DNA of 64,000 bases. Origin: CAZUMW01 sp964621615 (GTDB lineage Bacteria; Desulfobacterota; WTBG01; CAIYCZ01; CAIRTM01). Of the stretch, positions 34,220 through 43,079 are shown piece after piece. Position 1 is the stretch's first letter. Each line of letters opens with the position of its first letter. The stretch spans positions 62,001 through 126,000 of the forward strand of contig CAZUMW010000007.1 in NCBI GenBank assembly GCA_964621615.1. Reading direction: 5' to 3'. The notes under the pieces were generated by a model that was given only the letters and a program-made list of their open reading frames with translations, was not told the DNA's origin and did not search any database. A program made the position numbers and the translations under genes.

Positions 34220-34942
34220 TCAGCGCCGGCCGTTAATAATATCAAGCATCTCCCGCACCGCGCGGTCGATCCCGACAAGAACAGCCCGCGCAATGATGCT
34301 GTGGCCGATACTGAACTCATCAATGAGATCAACGGCTGCAAGGCGCTTAGTATTTCTGTAATTCAGCCCGTGCCCCACATTCACCCGGAGCCCGAGCGAG
34401 GATGCGCGCTCTATGCCCTCAGCTATTTTTCCAAACTCCGCATCCTCTTCCCGGGGCGATGAGGCATCACAGTACCTGCCAGTATGAATCTCAACATAAT
34501 CGGCGCCTGCCTCTTGCGCCGCCTGAATCTGATCGCGGTCCGCATCAATAAAAAGGCTGACCGCTATGCCGGCATCCTTCAAATCGCTCACCGCTTTGTT
34601 AATCGTCGCAGACTGCCCGGCAACATCAAGGCCGCCCTCGGTGGTCAGCTCCTGTCGGCGCTCCGGAACAAGGCAGGACATGTCTGGCTTCACGCGCGCC
34701 GCCACATCAATCATTTCCGGAACTGCAGCCATTTCCAGGTTGAGCTTCGTGGTAACTGTTCTTCTCAGCAGCTCAACATCGCGATCCTGTATATGCCTGC
34801 GGTCCTCCCGCAGATGAACGATAATTCCGTGACATCCTGCAAGCTCAGCAAGTGCCGCTGCCGTTACCGGATCAGGCTCATTGATTAGCCGCGCCTGGCG
34901 CAGCGTTGCAACATGATCGACATTCACCACAAGTTTTGCCAT
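34220..34942 (-). CDS. pdxJ: Pyridoxine 5'-phosphate synthase
   Basis: The 240-residue TIM-barrel enzyme joins 1-deoxyxylulose 5-phosphate and 3-amino-2-oxopropyl phosphate to make pyridoxine phosphate. Family motifs are present: VNVDHVATLRQAR, GIIVHLREDRRHIQDRD, NLEMA, CLVPERRQELTTEGGLD, VEIHTGRY, VGHGLNY and FSIGHSIIARA. Length is standard. AAAAAGGAGTG supports the ATG. It implies the DXP-dependent vitamin B6 route. No pdxA is in the window. Confidence 0.97.
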   Translation of the reverse strand: MAKLVVNVDHVATLRQARLINEPDPVTAAALAELAGCHGIIVHLREDRRHIQDRDVELLRRTVTTKLNLEMAAVPEMIDVAARVKPDMSCLVPERRQELTTEGGLDVAGQSATINKAVSDLKDAGIAVSLFIDADRDQIQAAQEAGADYVEIHTGRYCDASSPREEDAEFGKIAEGIERASSLGLRVNVGHGLNYRNTKRLAAVDLIDEFSIGHSIIARAVLVGIDRAVREMLDIINGRR

Positions 34943-35017
34943 CGCTCCACTCCTTTTTCACGGTTAATCATGTTTAGGCGCATTGCTGCACCATGGCCGC
35001 AGCTTCTCCCGAACCGG

Positions 35018-35887
35018 TCAGTTGCCTGCGCTTTTTATCGCCTCAGCAACGCGCGCGACCATTTTCATTGACCCCACGTTGTGCACCCGGACAAAGTGTG
35101 CCCCGTTGTATACTGCAACTGCAACCGCTGCTGCTGTGCCCTCCTCACGCCCGCTCACCTCCCTGTCCAGCAGGGCACCGATGAATGCTTTGCGCGAGGG
35201 CCCGACAAGGATCGGCCGCTCCAGGAGCGCAAATTCCCTCAGCCGGTTAAGCAATACAAAATTGCCGGCATCAAGCGATTTGCCGAAACCGATGCCGGGG
35301 TCGACAATGATTTTTTCCCGCTGTATGCCGGCCTGCTCAGCAAAGGATATTCTCTCCCGCAGAAAAGCCGTTACCTCTCCGATCAGGTCACGATAGCCGG
35401 TGTTCTGCTGCATGGTGAGCGGGGTTCCCTGCATGTGCATAAGGATAACCGGCGCGCCGTACGACGCAGCAGCGCCTGCCATTCCAGGATCAAACCGAAG
35501 CGCGCTCACGTCGTTGACAATGTCTGCCCCCGCCGCAAGGGCACGGCAGGCAACCTCCGCTTTTGTGGTGTCGATAGAAAGAGGTACCGACGTTTCGGCG
35601 GCAAGGCGCTCAACCACGGGGATTACGCGCCGCAGCTCATCATCCAGCGAAACCGGCTGCGCTCCCGGCCGGGTCGACTCACCGCCGATATCGATAATAT
35701 CCGCACCCTGAGAAGCCATGTCAAGGCCATGGGCAACCGCTGCATCCGCATCGTCAAAGCTGCCGCCGTCTGAAAACGAATCAGGCGTAACATTGAGCAC
35801 GCCCATTATGTACGATCGAGTGCCGAACTGAAAAATCTGTTTACTGCAAATGAGCGGGGGAGGAGATATGAGAGGGCTGCGGGTCAT
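35018..35887 (-). CDS. folP: Dihydropteroate synthase
   Basis: The 289-residue folate enzyme has IMGVLNVTPDSFSDGG, the GGESTRPGA signature, SIDTTKAEVA, NDVSALRFD, IVDPGIGFGKS and a closing VRVHNV. All substrate-binding motifs are intact. It condenses p-aminobenzoate with the dihydropterin pyrophosphate. It follows ftsH on the minus strand (204 bp gap containing a GC hairpin), an arrangement seen in many bacteria (tilS-ftsH-folP). No strong ribosome-binding site is seen before the ATG. Confidence 0.96.
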   Translation of the reverse strand: MTRSPLISPPPLICSKQIFQFGTRSYIMGVLNVTPDSFSDGGSFDDADAAVAHGLDMASQGADIIDIGGESTRPGAQPVSLDDELRRVIPVVERLAAETSVPLSIDTTKAEVACRALAAGADIVNDVSALRFDPGMAGAAASYGAPVILMHMQGTPLTMQQNTGYRDLIGEVTAFLRERISFAEQAGIQREKIIVDPGIGFGKSLDAGNFVLLNRLREFALLERPILVGPSRKAFIGALLDREVSGREEGTAAAVAVAVYNGAHFVRVHNVGSMKMVARVAEAIKSAGN

Positions 35888-35931
35888 GGTTATCGGCAGC
35901 TATGCATTATCGGCAGTCACTGAATGATACT

Positions 35932-35951
35932 CCCCGCAGCACGCTGCGGGG
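35932..35951 (-). terminator. GC-rich hairpin between ftsH and folP
   Basis: CCCCGCAG-CACG-CTGCGGGG is a perfect 8-bp stem. It lacks a T-run on either strand, so it may reduce rather than stop transcription from ftsH into folP. Confidence 0.4.
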
Positions 35952-36090
35952 TATCCCGGTAATTAGTGCTGATTATTTTGATACATTCCGATCAGCTTTT
36001 TGTCTGATGACGGGTTCGCTTCATCGCTCCTGAGCGAAGGCCCGATATCCGGTCATAAAAAAAGAAGCACCATTCGGAATCGGGCAATAA

Positions 36091-38073
36091 TTACGCCTTT
36101 GCAGTAGAATCATCGCCGGAGCCTGCGTCGGGGGCCAGCTCTTCAGAGGCAGCCCTGCCGGATGCTGTTTCAGGGGCTGCCTCCGTCGGGGAGCTACCCC
36201 CGGACTCTGTGCCGGCAGCAGGCCCTGCAGATGAATCACCACCGGGCTCCGCGTCAGGGGGAGCATCTGCTTTGGCGCGAAAATCCTTGCCCTCCTGTAC
36301 GATAGCCGTTATCTGCTCGGTATCAAGCGACTCACGCTCAAGGAGATTTTCAGCAAGCCGTGTCAATGTTTCAGTGTTTTCATTAATCAGCTTTTTTACC
36401 CGCTCATAATTTTCATCGACAAGGCGCTTTACTTCGCGATCGATCTCGACAGCGGTTGCCTCGCTGAAATCACGATGCTGTGCTATCTCCCTGCCGAGAA
36501 AAATCTGCTCCTCCTTCTGCCCGTAGGTAAGCGGGCCGAGCTTATCGCTCATTCCCCAGGTGCAGACCATCTTGCGGGCGATCTCTGTGGCGCGCTCTAT
36601 ATCGTTGCCTGCCCCAGTTGTGACATCGCTGAATATCACTTCCTCGGCCACCCGCCCGCCGAGCAAAATAGCGATATTGTTGTTAAGGTACTCACGCGGA
36701 TAGGTGTGCTTTTCATCCACGGGAAGCTGCTGTGTCAGCCCGAGCGCCATGCCCCGCGGTATAATCGTTACCTTGTGAATGGGGTCGGTGCCCGGAATCA
36801 GCTTTGCCACAAGCGTATGGCCCGCTTCGTGATATGCGGTCAGCTTTTTCTCCTCAGGGCTGATAAGCATGCTTTTTCGCTCTGTTCCCATCAGCACCTT
36901 GTCTTTTGCGTGCTCAAAATGGCGCATGCATATTTTATCCTTTTCTTCCCTTGCGGCAAGCAGCGCAGCCTCGTTCACCAGGTTTGCGATGTCGGAGCCT
37001 GAAAACCCCGGCGTGCCGCGTGCAATAATCTGGAGGTCCACATCTTCAGAAATCGGTGTCTTGGTTGTATGCACTTTCAGTATGCCCTCGCGCCCGCGAA
37101 TATCGGGAAGGGGCACAACGATGCGCCGGTCAAAGCGCCCCGGGCGCAGCAGGGCTGGATCGAGCACATCCGGGCGGTTTGTCGCCGCAATAAGTATCAC
37201 TCCCTCGTTTGACTCAAACCCGTCCATTTCAACCAGAAGCTGATTCAGCGTCTGCTCCCGCTCGTCGTGTCCGCCGCCGAGGCCCGCTCCGCGGTGACGC
37301 CCCACCGCGTCAATTTCGTCGATAAAAATAATGCAGGGGGCATTTTTCTTTCCCTGGACAAAAAGATCCCGCACGCGCGCAGCGCCGACGCCGACAAACA
37401 TTTCCACAAAATCAGAGCCGCTGATGCTGAAAAACGGCACCCCCGCCTCGCCGGCAATTGCTCTGGCAAGCAGGGTTTTGCCGGTGCCGGGAGGGCCGAT
37501 CAGGATGGCGCCCTTGGGGATCTTGCCGCCGAGCTTGGTGAATTTTTTCGGATCTTTGAGAAATGCTATTATCTCTTCTACCTCGTGTTTCGCCTCATCG
37601 ATACCGGCTACATTTTTAAACGTGATTTTTTCCTGATTTTCCGTCAGAAGCCGCGCCTTGCTTTTTCCAAACGACATGGCTTTGCCGCCGCCGGCCTGCA
37701 CCTGCCTCATAAAAAATATCCAGACGGCAATTAGCAGCAGCATGGGGAACCACGATATCAGCATCTGCATCCAGAGCGAATTCTGCTCATCGGGCTGGAT
37801 ATCCACCGTCACTCCCTTATCGATCATTTCCTGCACCAGCCCGAAGTCGTTCATGGCGTAGGTTTTAAACGGCTCCCCGTCATTGAACGTACCGAATATA
37901 TTATTGCCCTGTATGGTTGCCTCTCTGACCTCTCCGCGGTCGACAGCAAGCTTAAACTGGCTGAAAAGTATTTTCTTTCTGCCGGCCTGCGGCTGATTAA
38001 ACAGATTAAACAGCAAAATGATTACCAGCACTATGGACAGCCATACGGCTAAATTTTTATAAAACGGATTCAT
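36091..38073 (-). CDS. ftsH: ATP-dependent zinc metalloprotease FtsH
   Basis: The 660-residue protease has two membrane helices (about 8-25 and 105-123), a periplasmic loop, an AAA+ domain with Walker A GPPGTGKT (193-200), Walker B CIIFIDEID, the second region of homology with Arg fingers (LLRPGRFDRR), and the zinc site HEAGH (415-419). The C-terminal 45 residues are a low-complexity Ala/Gly/Ser/Pro/Glu tail with no known function. It degrades unassembled or misfolded membrane proteins. Its regulators HflK and HflC are encoded in the plus-strand operon 40450-44068 of this window. Confidence 0.97.
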   Translation of the reverse strand: MNPFYKNLAVWLSIVLVIILLFNLFNQPQAGRKKILFSQFKLAVDRGEVREATIQGNNIFGTFNDGEPFKTYAMNDFGLVQEMIDKGVTVDIQPDEQNSLWMQMLISWFPMLLLIAVWIFFMRQVQAGGGKAMSFGKSKARLLTENQEKITFKNVAGIDEAKHEVEEIIAFLKDPKKFTKLGGKIPKGAILIGPPGTGKTLLARAIAGEAGVPFFSISGSDFVEMFVGVGAARVRDLFVQGKKNAPCIIFIDEIDAVGRHRGAGLGGGHDEREQTLNQLLVEMDGFESNEGVILIAATNRPDVLDPALLRPGRFDRRIVVPLPDIRGREGILKVHTTKTPISEDVDLQIIARGTPGFSGSDIANLVNEAALLAAREEKDKICMRHFEHAKDKVLMGTERKSMLISPEEKKLTAYHEAGHTLVAKLIPGTDPIHKVTIIPRGMALGLTQQLPVDEKHTYPREYLNNNIAILLGGRVAEEVIFSDVTTGAGNDIERATEIARKMVCTWGMSDKLGPLTYGQKEEQIFLGREIAQHRDFSEATAVEIDREVKRLVDENYERVKKLINENTETLTRLAENLLERESLDTEQITAIVQEGKDFRAKADAPPDAEPGGDSSAGPAAGTESGGSSPTEAAPETASGRAASEELAPDAGSGDDSTAKA

Positions 38074-38133
38074 AAGCTTGTTTAGATTACCTCTGCGTCT
38101 GGATTAAAATAGTAAAAAAAATATTAATATTTC

Positions 38134-38162
38134 TTTATAACACAAGAGAAGCATTCAAACAA
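38134..38162 (-). promoter_or_regulatory. Candidate promoter for ftsH
   Basis: Minus strand: TTGTTT (38157-38162), 17-bp spacer, TATAAA (38134-38139), 61 bp before the ftsH start. The surrounding DNA is markedly AT-rich. Confidence 0.45.
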
Positions 38163-38257
38163 TAGACATTTAATCTTCGGCAACGCCTCACCTGATCGGG
38201 CTCCCGCCGAAGCGGCACATATATTAAACATACGGATACATGCTGCGCTGACCGCTT

Positions 38258-39712
38258 TCAATCATGCCCTTTGTCAGGTGCATCCGGACATTCGCTGCTG
38301 CCAGCGTCCTCGCATGAGACGGTAAGGACCCGCTCCGTGTCAGGCCCGACCTTAAACCGCTCATCAATTCTGTAGCCGCACACCAATGCGATTCTGCCGC
38401 CAAAAACAACCAGCGGTATTGCCCGGCGAATTCTTGGGGGCACTTTCTTATCAGAAAAAAAATCTTTGAGCTTTTTTGATCCCCCCGTTCCAAGCGGATA
38501 AAACCTGTCGCCCGGCCGCCAGTTACGTATAACAAGCGGAAAGGTGACAGCATCGGCGCTTAGACATTCGCGCCGCCCCCCTGCGCCAGGGGGGCGGCCC
38601 GGCCGCTGCGCAACTGTAAATGTAATCACCATTCCGCACTCGGGCACCGGGGCACGCGCCGGAAGGGTTTCAAATGTATAGCAAAAATCAGCAGGCGGCG
38701 GGTGCGCATAGCTGAACACTATATCCCCGTATTGCCGGACGGCCTCGAAGCCGCCGGGAAGCTGCACCGTTTTTGCCGGGCCGCGCCGTTCCGAAAGGTC
38801 GCACAATGCTTCAATATGCACATGCTCGATACCCCGTATATGCCCTCTGAGCTTTTCCAGTATTTTTCTCATGACCAGCGCCCTGTATCCGCGGCGGTAT
38901 TGCGCAAGCGCGGAAGCAGGGCAGCGTATTTCATCGCCTGAAACGGCACACAGGCGTTCAGCCGCCGCGCTTATATCGCGGTCAACAGCGTCAGCGCATG
39001 CCTGCATGTGCTCTGCCGTGCGGCACAGCACCTCCCGTATCTGAGGATTAAATTCCAGGGCCAGCTTCGGGATAAGGTGGTGCCGGATCCTGTTTCTGGT
39101 ATACTGAAGCTCATGCGACGAGCTATCCGCAACCCATTCGATGCCGCGCCCTTTGAGATACAATTCGACATGCCTGCGCGGAACAGCTATAAGGGGTCTG
39201 ATAAAAACATCGTCGCGCACCGGAGGAATCCCCTGCAGGCCGCTTACGGATGCACCGCGAATCAGACGCATCAGAACGGTTTCAGCCTGATCATCAGCAT
39301 GATGCCCCAGCGCGATTTTATCAGCGCCGCAGCGCTCGAGAACCTCACGATAAAACCGGTACCGGACCGTGCGGGCCGCCTGCTGAAGCGAAACGCCCTC
39401 AGCATTTTTGCATTCCGGAACATCCCTTCGCTCGACAATGCACGGCAGGCCGAGCCTCTCCGCGTGACGCTGAACAAAGGCCGCTTCCCGGCGCGAGTCA
39501 TCGCCCCGAATGCCGTGATCGAGGTGTGCAACAATAAGCGAAAATCCCCACCGCTCTGAAAGCTCATGCAGCACAATCAGCAGCGCCATGGAGTCCGCGC
39601 CCCCTGAAACTGCTGCAGCAATGCGGTCTCCGGCAGAAATCATTCGGTGCCGGCGGATTGTGGAAACAGCAGTTTTAAACAGCCCGCTTTCACTCATCAA
39701 GGATTTCTTCAT
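38258..39712 (-). CDS. tilS: tRNA(Ile)-lysidine synthase
   Basis: The 484-residue enzyme modifies C34 of the tRNA(Ile) that reads AUA. The ATP-pyrophosphatase domain has the PP-loop SGGADS (36-41), HLDHGIRGDDSRREAAFV and LGHHADDQAETVLMRL. The C-terminal tRNA-binding domain (RNWRPGDRFYPLGTGGSKKLKDFF) is complete. The first ATG (39712) overlaps the preceding cupin gene by 23 bp; ATG 39697 is an alternative. The gene stands upstream of ftsH and folP in the usual order, separated from ftsH by 184 bp with its own promoter. Confidence 0.95.
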   Translation of the reverse strand: MKKSLMSESGLFKTAVSTIRRHRMISAGDRIAAAVSGGADSMALLIVLHELSERWGFSLIVAHLDHGIRGDDSRREAAFVQRHAERLGLPCIVERRDVPECKNAEGVSLQQAARTVRYRFYREVLERCGADKIALGHHADDQAETVLMRLIRGASVSGLQGIPPVRDDVFIRPLIAVPRRHVELYLKGRGIEWVADSSSHELQYTRNRIRHHLIPKLALEFNPQIREVLCRTAEHMQACADAVDRDISAAAERLCAVSGDEIRCPASALAQYRRGYRALVMRKILEKLRGHIRGIEHVHIEALCDLSERRGPAKTVQLPGGFEAVRQYGDIVFSYAHPPPADFCYTFETLPARAPVPECGMVITFTVAQRPGRPPGAGGRRECLSADAVTFPLVIRNWRPGDRFYPLGTGGSKKLKDFFSDKKVPPRIRRAIPLVVFGGRIALVCGYRIDERFKVGPDTERVLTVSCEDAGSSECPDAPDKGHD

Positions 39713-40055
39713 CCTCCCTGCGCCATGCCGGATCGACTATGCACAAAAAGTTCAAATCTTCCTCCCCGGTGTTTTTAATAAACTGCACTGCGTTCGGAGG
39801 TATGTAAAGCGCCTGCCCGGCGCGGACTTCCCGCTCACCGCCGTCAATGTTCATCATGCCCCGCCCTGACAGTATATAATATACCTCAGATGTCTTAAGC
39901 CTGTGCGGTACAGATGCCCGCCCCGCCTTTACTACAGCATGGGCGAGGCTGTAGCGGACATCCACCGGATGCTTGTCAGGGTGAAGCAGCTCCCGCAAAA
40001 GCGTCCTGTCTCCGCCGGCAAACTCCTCACATTCGCCAAGATCCCGAATAAACAC
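39690..40055 (-). CDS. Small cupin-domain protein
   Basis: This 121-residue protein is a single cupin barrel. The first cupin motif reads ASVPHRLKTSEVYYILSGRG (metal-site histidine and glutamate, though the HxH pair has only one His). The second reads GQALYIPPNAVQFIKNTG, with Gln in place of the usual His. The weakened metal site makes a binding role more likely than an oxygenase. GTG start with GAGGAGG upstream. It overlaps tilS by 23 bp, so the two are coupled. Function unknown. Confidence 0.8.
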   Translation of the reverse strand: MFIRDLGECEEFAGGDRTLLRELLHPDKHPVDVRYSLAHAVVKAGRASVPHRLKTSEVYYILSGRGMMNIDGGEREVRAGQALYIPPNAVQFIKNTGEEDLNFLCIVDPAWRREDEEILDE

Positions 40056-40229
40056 GCTGCCTCCTCTCTATTACGGATTCGCTTCTGAGTGATATCGCTA
40101 TGGGCATACCATAATATATTAACTATGCATTGTAAATACAATGTGAGAAGCGAAAAGGTTCCCGGGTTCACCGTTCCGGGGTGTGTGTTCCCCCTGTCCT
40201 TCATTGGCCGGCTCCGGCCCGGACAAGCC

Positions 40230-40275
40230 GGCATTTTCCGAATGAAAATGCCGAACACAGGCCGGGTAATGACGG
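40230..40275. repeat. Hairpin and GTCAT-family repeat end
   Basis: GGCATTTTC-N5-GAAAATGCC (40230-40252) is followed by CCGGGTAATGACGG (40262-40275), nearly the same as CCGGGTGATGACGG at 5695-5708. It lies in the gap 40056-40449, in which I see no gene. Confidence 0.45.
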
Positions 40276-40328
40276 CTGGCGCTGCTGTTGAGTGTATTGT
40301 TTCGAGAAACCTTTGAATTATTATTGTC

Positions 40329-40357
40329 TTGACTCCAAATGGTATATTTTTTTATAG
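40329..40357 (+). promoter_or_regulatory. Promoter of the CDF-HflK/HflC/HflK operon
   Basis: TTGACT (40329-40334), 17-bp spacer, TTATAG (40352-40357). It is about 90 bp upstream of the first gene. Confidence 0.5.
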
Positions 40358-40449
40358 TCATTAACATACACGAATATATAAGCCGCTGTAATTAATGCAA
40401 ATTCCGGCGAGGCTCCTGCCGGCTTCCTCTGAATGTGTGGTCATTGCAC

Positions 40450-42195
40450 ATGAGCGAATCAGATACCAACGGGCCCTCGAAAACGGCTGATGTTAAAATA
40501 AGAAGCGCCGCCATAGCAACGGGGATGAATATTGTACTGACGGTGCTCAAGTTTGTGCTGTTTTTCATTTCAGGAAGCATGGCCGTTCTGGCGGAGGCCT
40601 GGCACAGCTTTGCCGACATAGCCACAAGCTCCCTTGTGCTGTTTGCTCTCATGCGGGCGCCCCCCCGCACCGGAAGCACACCTGAGACAGAGCAGCAGCC
40701 TCAGCGCACAAACAGGGCCGAGCTGCTGATATCACTGGGCATCGGATTGTTTCTGGCATGTGTAGGCGGCCTGCTGCTCATAAAAGCGTTTAACGCTGTC
40801 CCCCGAACCATCAACAATGCTCTGGGCACGGGGCTGATCTTTATCGCTTTTTCCATCGGCTCCTATTTTATATCCCGATTTGAAACCGGCATCGGCACAA
40901 AAGAGGGGTCCATAGGTCTTATTTCCGACGGCCTTCACGCACGGGCCGACATGACGGCATCCCTGCTTACCGGATTTTCCCTTATACTCTATGCAATGGG
41001 CATGAATCTAGACCGCTTTGTTGCAGGCATTATTTCCATCCTTATTCTGAGCTTTGCCGTAGAAACGATCATTAATGTCGCCATTGTGCATATCAGGCAC
41101 GACACTGAATCCCTGTATACATACCGCTCATTCAAAATCTTCAGCCTGCTGTTCGACACCCCGGCTCTTCTGGCCGGCTGCTCGCGCGCGCACTCATTCC
41201 TGCTGTCACGCGGCGGCAATCCAACGCTTCTGAAGATGATGTACACGGCCCTGTGCATCGTGCCGGTTGCCGCGCTTGCAGCGCTGTACCTTTCAACTGC
41301 TTTCTTTGTGGTCGGCACCAGCGAACAGGCGGTCATAGAGCGTTTCGGAAAGCCTGTTTCAGGAGACCGGGCAGTCGGCCCGGGCCTTCACCTGAAATGG
41401 CCCTGGCCGGTCGACCGGGCACAAAAAATATCCGTTAACACAATCAGGAAGCTCAACATCGGCAATGTTGCCGACACCTCGATGCGCGCTCTTTTGTGGA
41501 CGCGCAGGCACGGCACGGAAGAGGCGTTTTTGAGCGGGGACAACAATTTCTTCTATCCATACATCGTTTTTCATTACCGCATAAAAGATATTTACCGGTA
41601 CCTGTACTATAATACCGATCCTGAGCGCCTGCTGAGCGAGATCGGCCATCAGGAAGTGACGAAGCTGGTTGCGGGCGATACGTTTTACAATATTGCAACA
41701 TCCCATCGCAGGCGCCTGCAGCAGCAGATATTCCAGCGGGTTCAGCAGTCTCTTGATTCTTTCAGCAGCGGCATTGAGCTGCTGTCCGTAAACTTCAGGG
41801 ACATTCACCCCCCGATTTCCGTTGCCGATGCGTTTGAGCGTGTCATAGCCGGATACCAGGAAAAACAGCAGATGATCGACGATGCTGCCGGCTACCGGAA
41901 CAGCGCGCTGCCCGAATCGCGCGGCAGCGCGGAACAAAAAATCCAGGGCGCACAAAGCGCCCTTATTAAGCGGAAAGCCGCTGCGGCCGGCAACGCACAG
42001 CGGCTTGAGCTTGCGCTTCCCGCCTCGCGGCTTGAAAAAGACGTGGCCATGTACCGCATATATCTGCAGACAATACAGGACGCCCTTGCGGGCAAGCCGC
42101 TTATTCTCATCGATCCGGATGCAGGCACGCCAGCCATCTGGACAGATTTTGATTCGCTTTTACCGCAATCACCTGCTCAAGGAGACGGATCATGA
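40450..42195 (+). CDS. Fusion of a cation diffusion facilitator domain with an HflK-like SPFH domain
   Basis: The 581-residue protein begins at ATG 40450 (GTG 40435 is possible). The first 215 residues form a six-helix cation diffusion facilitator. Its metal-site residues are intact: H52-SFA-D56 in helix 2 and H163-ARA-D167 in helix 5, the HxxxD pairs of zinc-type CDFs. After another helix (about 262-287), an SPFH region follows (VVGTSEQAVIERFGKP, LHLKWPWPVDRA, GDNNFF) up to about 530, as in HflK. HflK with HflC forms a cage around FtsH. The cytoplasmic CDF C-terminal domain is missing. The stop overlaps the hflC start (ATGA). A link of metal transport to membrane-protease control is inferred. 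Confidence 0.85.
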   Translation: MSESDTNGPSKTADVKIRSAAIATGMNIVLTVLKFVLFFISGSMAVLAEAWHSFADIATSSLVLFALMRAPPRTGSTPETEQQPQRTNRAELLISLGIGLFLACVGGLLLIKAFNAVPRTINNALGTGLIFIAFSIGSYFISRFETGIGTKEGSIGLISDGLHARADMTASLLTGFSLILYAMGMNLDRFVAGIISILILSFAVETIINVAIVHIRHDTESLYTYRSFKIFSLLFDTPALLAGCSRAHSFLLSRGGNPTLLKMMYTALCIVPVAALAALYLSTAFFVVGTSEQAVIERFGKPVSGDRAVGPGLHLKWPWPVDRAQKISVNTIRKLNIGNVADTSMRALLWTRRHGTEEAFLSGDNNFFYPYIVFHYRIKDIYRYLYYNTDPERLLSEIGHQEVTKLVAGDTFYNIATSHRRRLQQQIFQRVQQSLDSFSSGIELLSVNFRDIHPPISVADAFERVIAGYQEKQQMIDDAAGYRNSALPESRGSAEQKIQGAQSALIKRKAAAAGNAQRLELALPASRLEKDVAMYRIYLQTIQDALAGKPLILIDPDAGTPAIWTDFDSLLPQSPAQGDGS

Positions 42196-43079
42196 AATAT
42201 GCAGCTGCTGCCGCAGCCCTTATTGTTTCGGCCGTGCTTATAGTGTATATAAGCAGCTTCACCGTGTCGGAGCGTGAGCATGTCGTGCTGACCCAATTCG
42301 GCAAGCCCGCGCGCACCATCACCAGGGCCGGACTTAACTGGAAGCGGCCCGGGTTACTTGAAACCGTAAACAGAATCGACCGCCGCGTCCACACCTTTAC
42401 CACACAGCCGATACAGCTGCTGCTGGGAGATAAAAACCCTATCGTGCTGACCTGCTACATATGCTGGAAGGTGTCTGACCCCCTTCTTTTCTTTCAATCG
42501 CTGGTAAGCACCGATGTCGCCGTACAAAAGCTCGGGGACATGGTTAACTCGCAGCTTGGAAACGCCCTGGGCGACTATGCCCTCTCCGACATTATCAACA
42601 CCGACCCCGCCAATGTGCGGCTCGATGATCTAGAAAACGCAATACAGACAAACACAAACAGCAATGCCCGCCGGAAATACGGCATCGAGGTCGTTCAGGC
42701 AGGAATCCGGCGCATCGCGTATCCGGCAATCGTCGCCGATGCCGTCTACAACCGCATGCGCTCCGAGCGGCAGAAAGAAGCAAAAAAATACCGGGCCGAG
42801 GGGAAAGAGGAGGCTGCCAAAATCAAGGCCAGAACAGATCGTGAGGTTGCGGAAATTCTTGCCGAAGCCGAAAAAAAAGCGCACATTCTGCGCGGCGAGG
42901 GAGAACAGCAGGCCCTGAAAATATATTCACGGGTATACGGCATGGATAAGGAGTTTTTCCGGTTTACCAAATCGATGGATGTCTACAAAGAGATTCTGGG
43001 CAGCAACAGCACCGTTATTCTTTCCACCGATTCGGAAATCTTTAAATATTTTACACCAGGAGAAAACACCGGCAAATGA
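42192..43079 (+). CDS. hflC: FtsH protease modulator HflC
   Basis: The 295-residue protein has an N-terminal membrane helix (about 3-21), an SPFH domain (SEREHVVLTQFGKPART, RRVHTFTTQPIQLLLGDKNPI, CYICWKVSDPLLFFQS), and a coiled-coil arm with YRAEGKEEAAKIKARTDREV, as in HflC. It ends in FFRFTKSMDVYKEIL. HflC pairs with HflK to regulate FtsH. Its ATG overlaps the previous stop and its own stop overlaps the next ATG, so the three genes are translationally coupled. Confidence 0.93.
   Translation: MKYAAAAAALIVSAVLIVYISSFTVSEREHVVLTQFGKPARTITRAGLNWKRPGLLETVNRIDRRVHTFTTQPIQLLLGDKNPIVLTCYICWKVSDPLLFFQSLVSTDVAVQKLGDMVNSQLGNALGDYALSDIINTDPANVRLDDLENAIQTNTNSNARRKYGIEVVQAGIRRIAYPAIVADAVYNRMRSERQKEAKKYRAEGKEEAAKIKARTDREVAEILAEAEKKAHILRGEGEQQALKIYSRVYGMDKEFFRFTKSMDVYKEILGSNSTVILSTDSEIFKYFTPGENTGK

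Noticed and set aside
35932..35951. Hairpin as a strong rho-independent terminator between ftsH and folP
   Set aside because: The stem is perfect but no T-run follows on either strand, so only a weak role is kept in the feature list.
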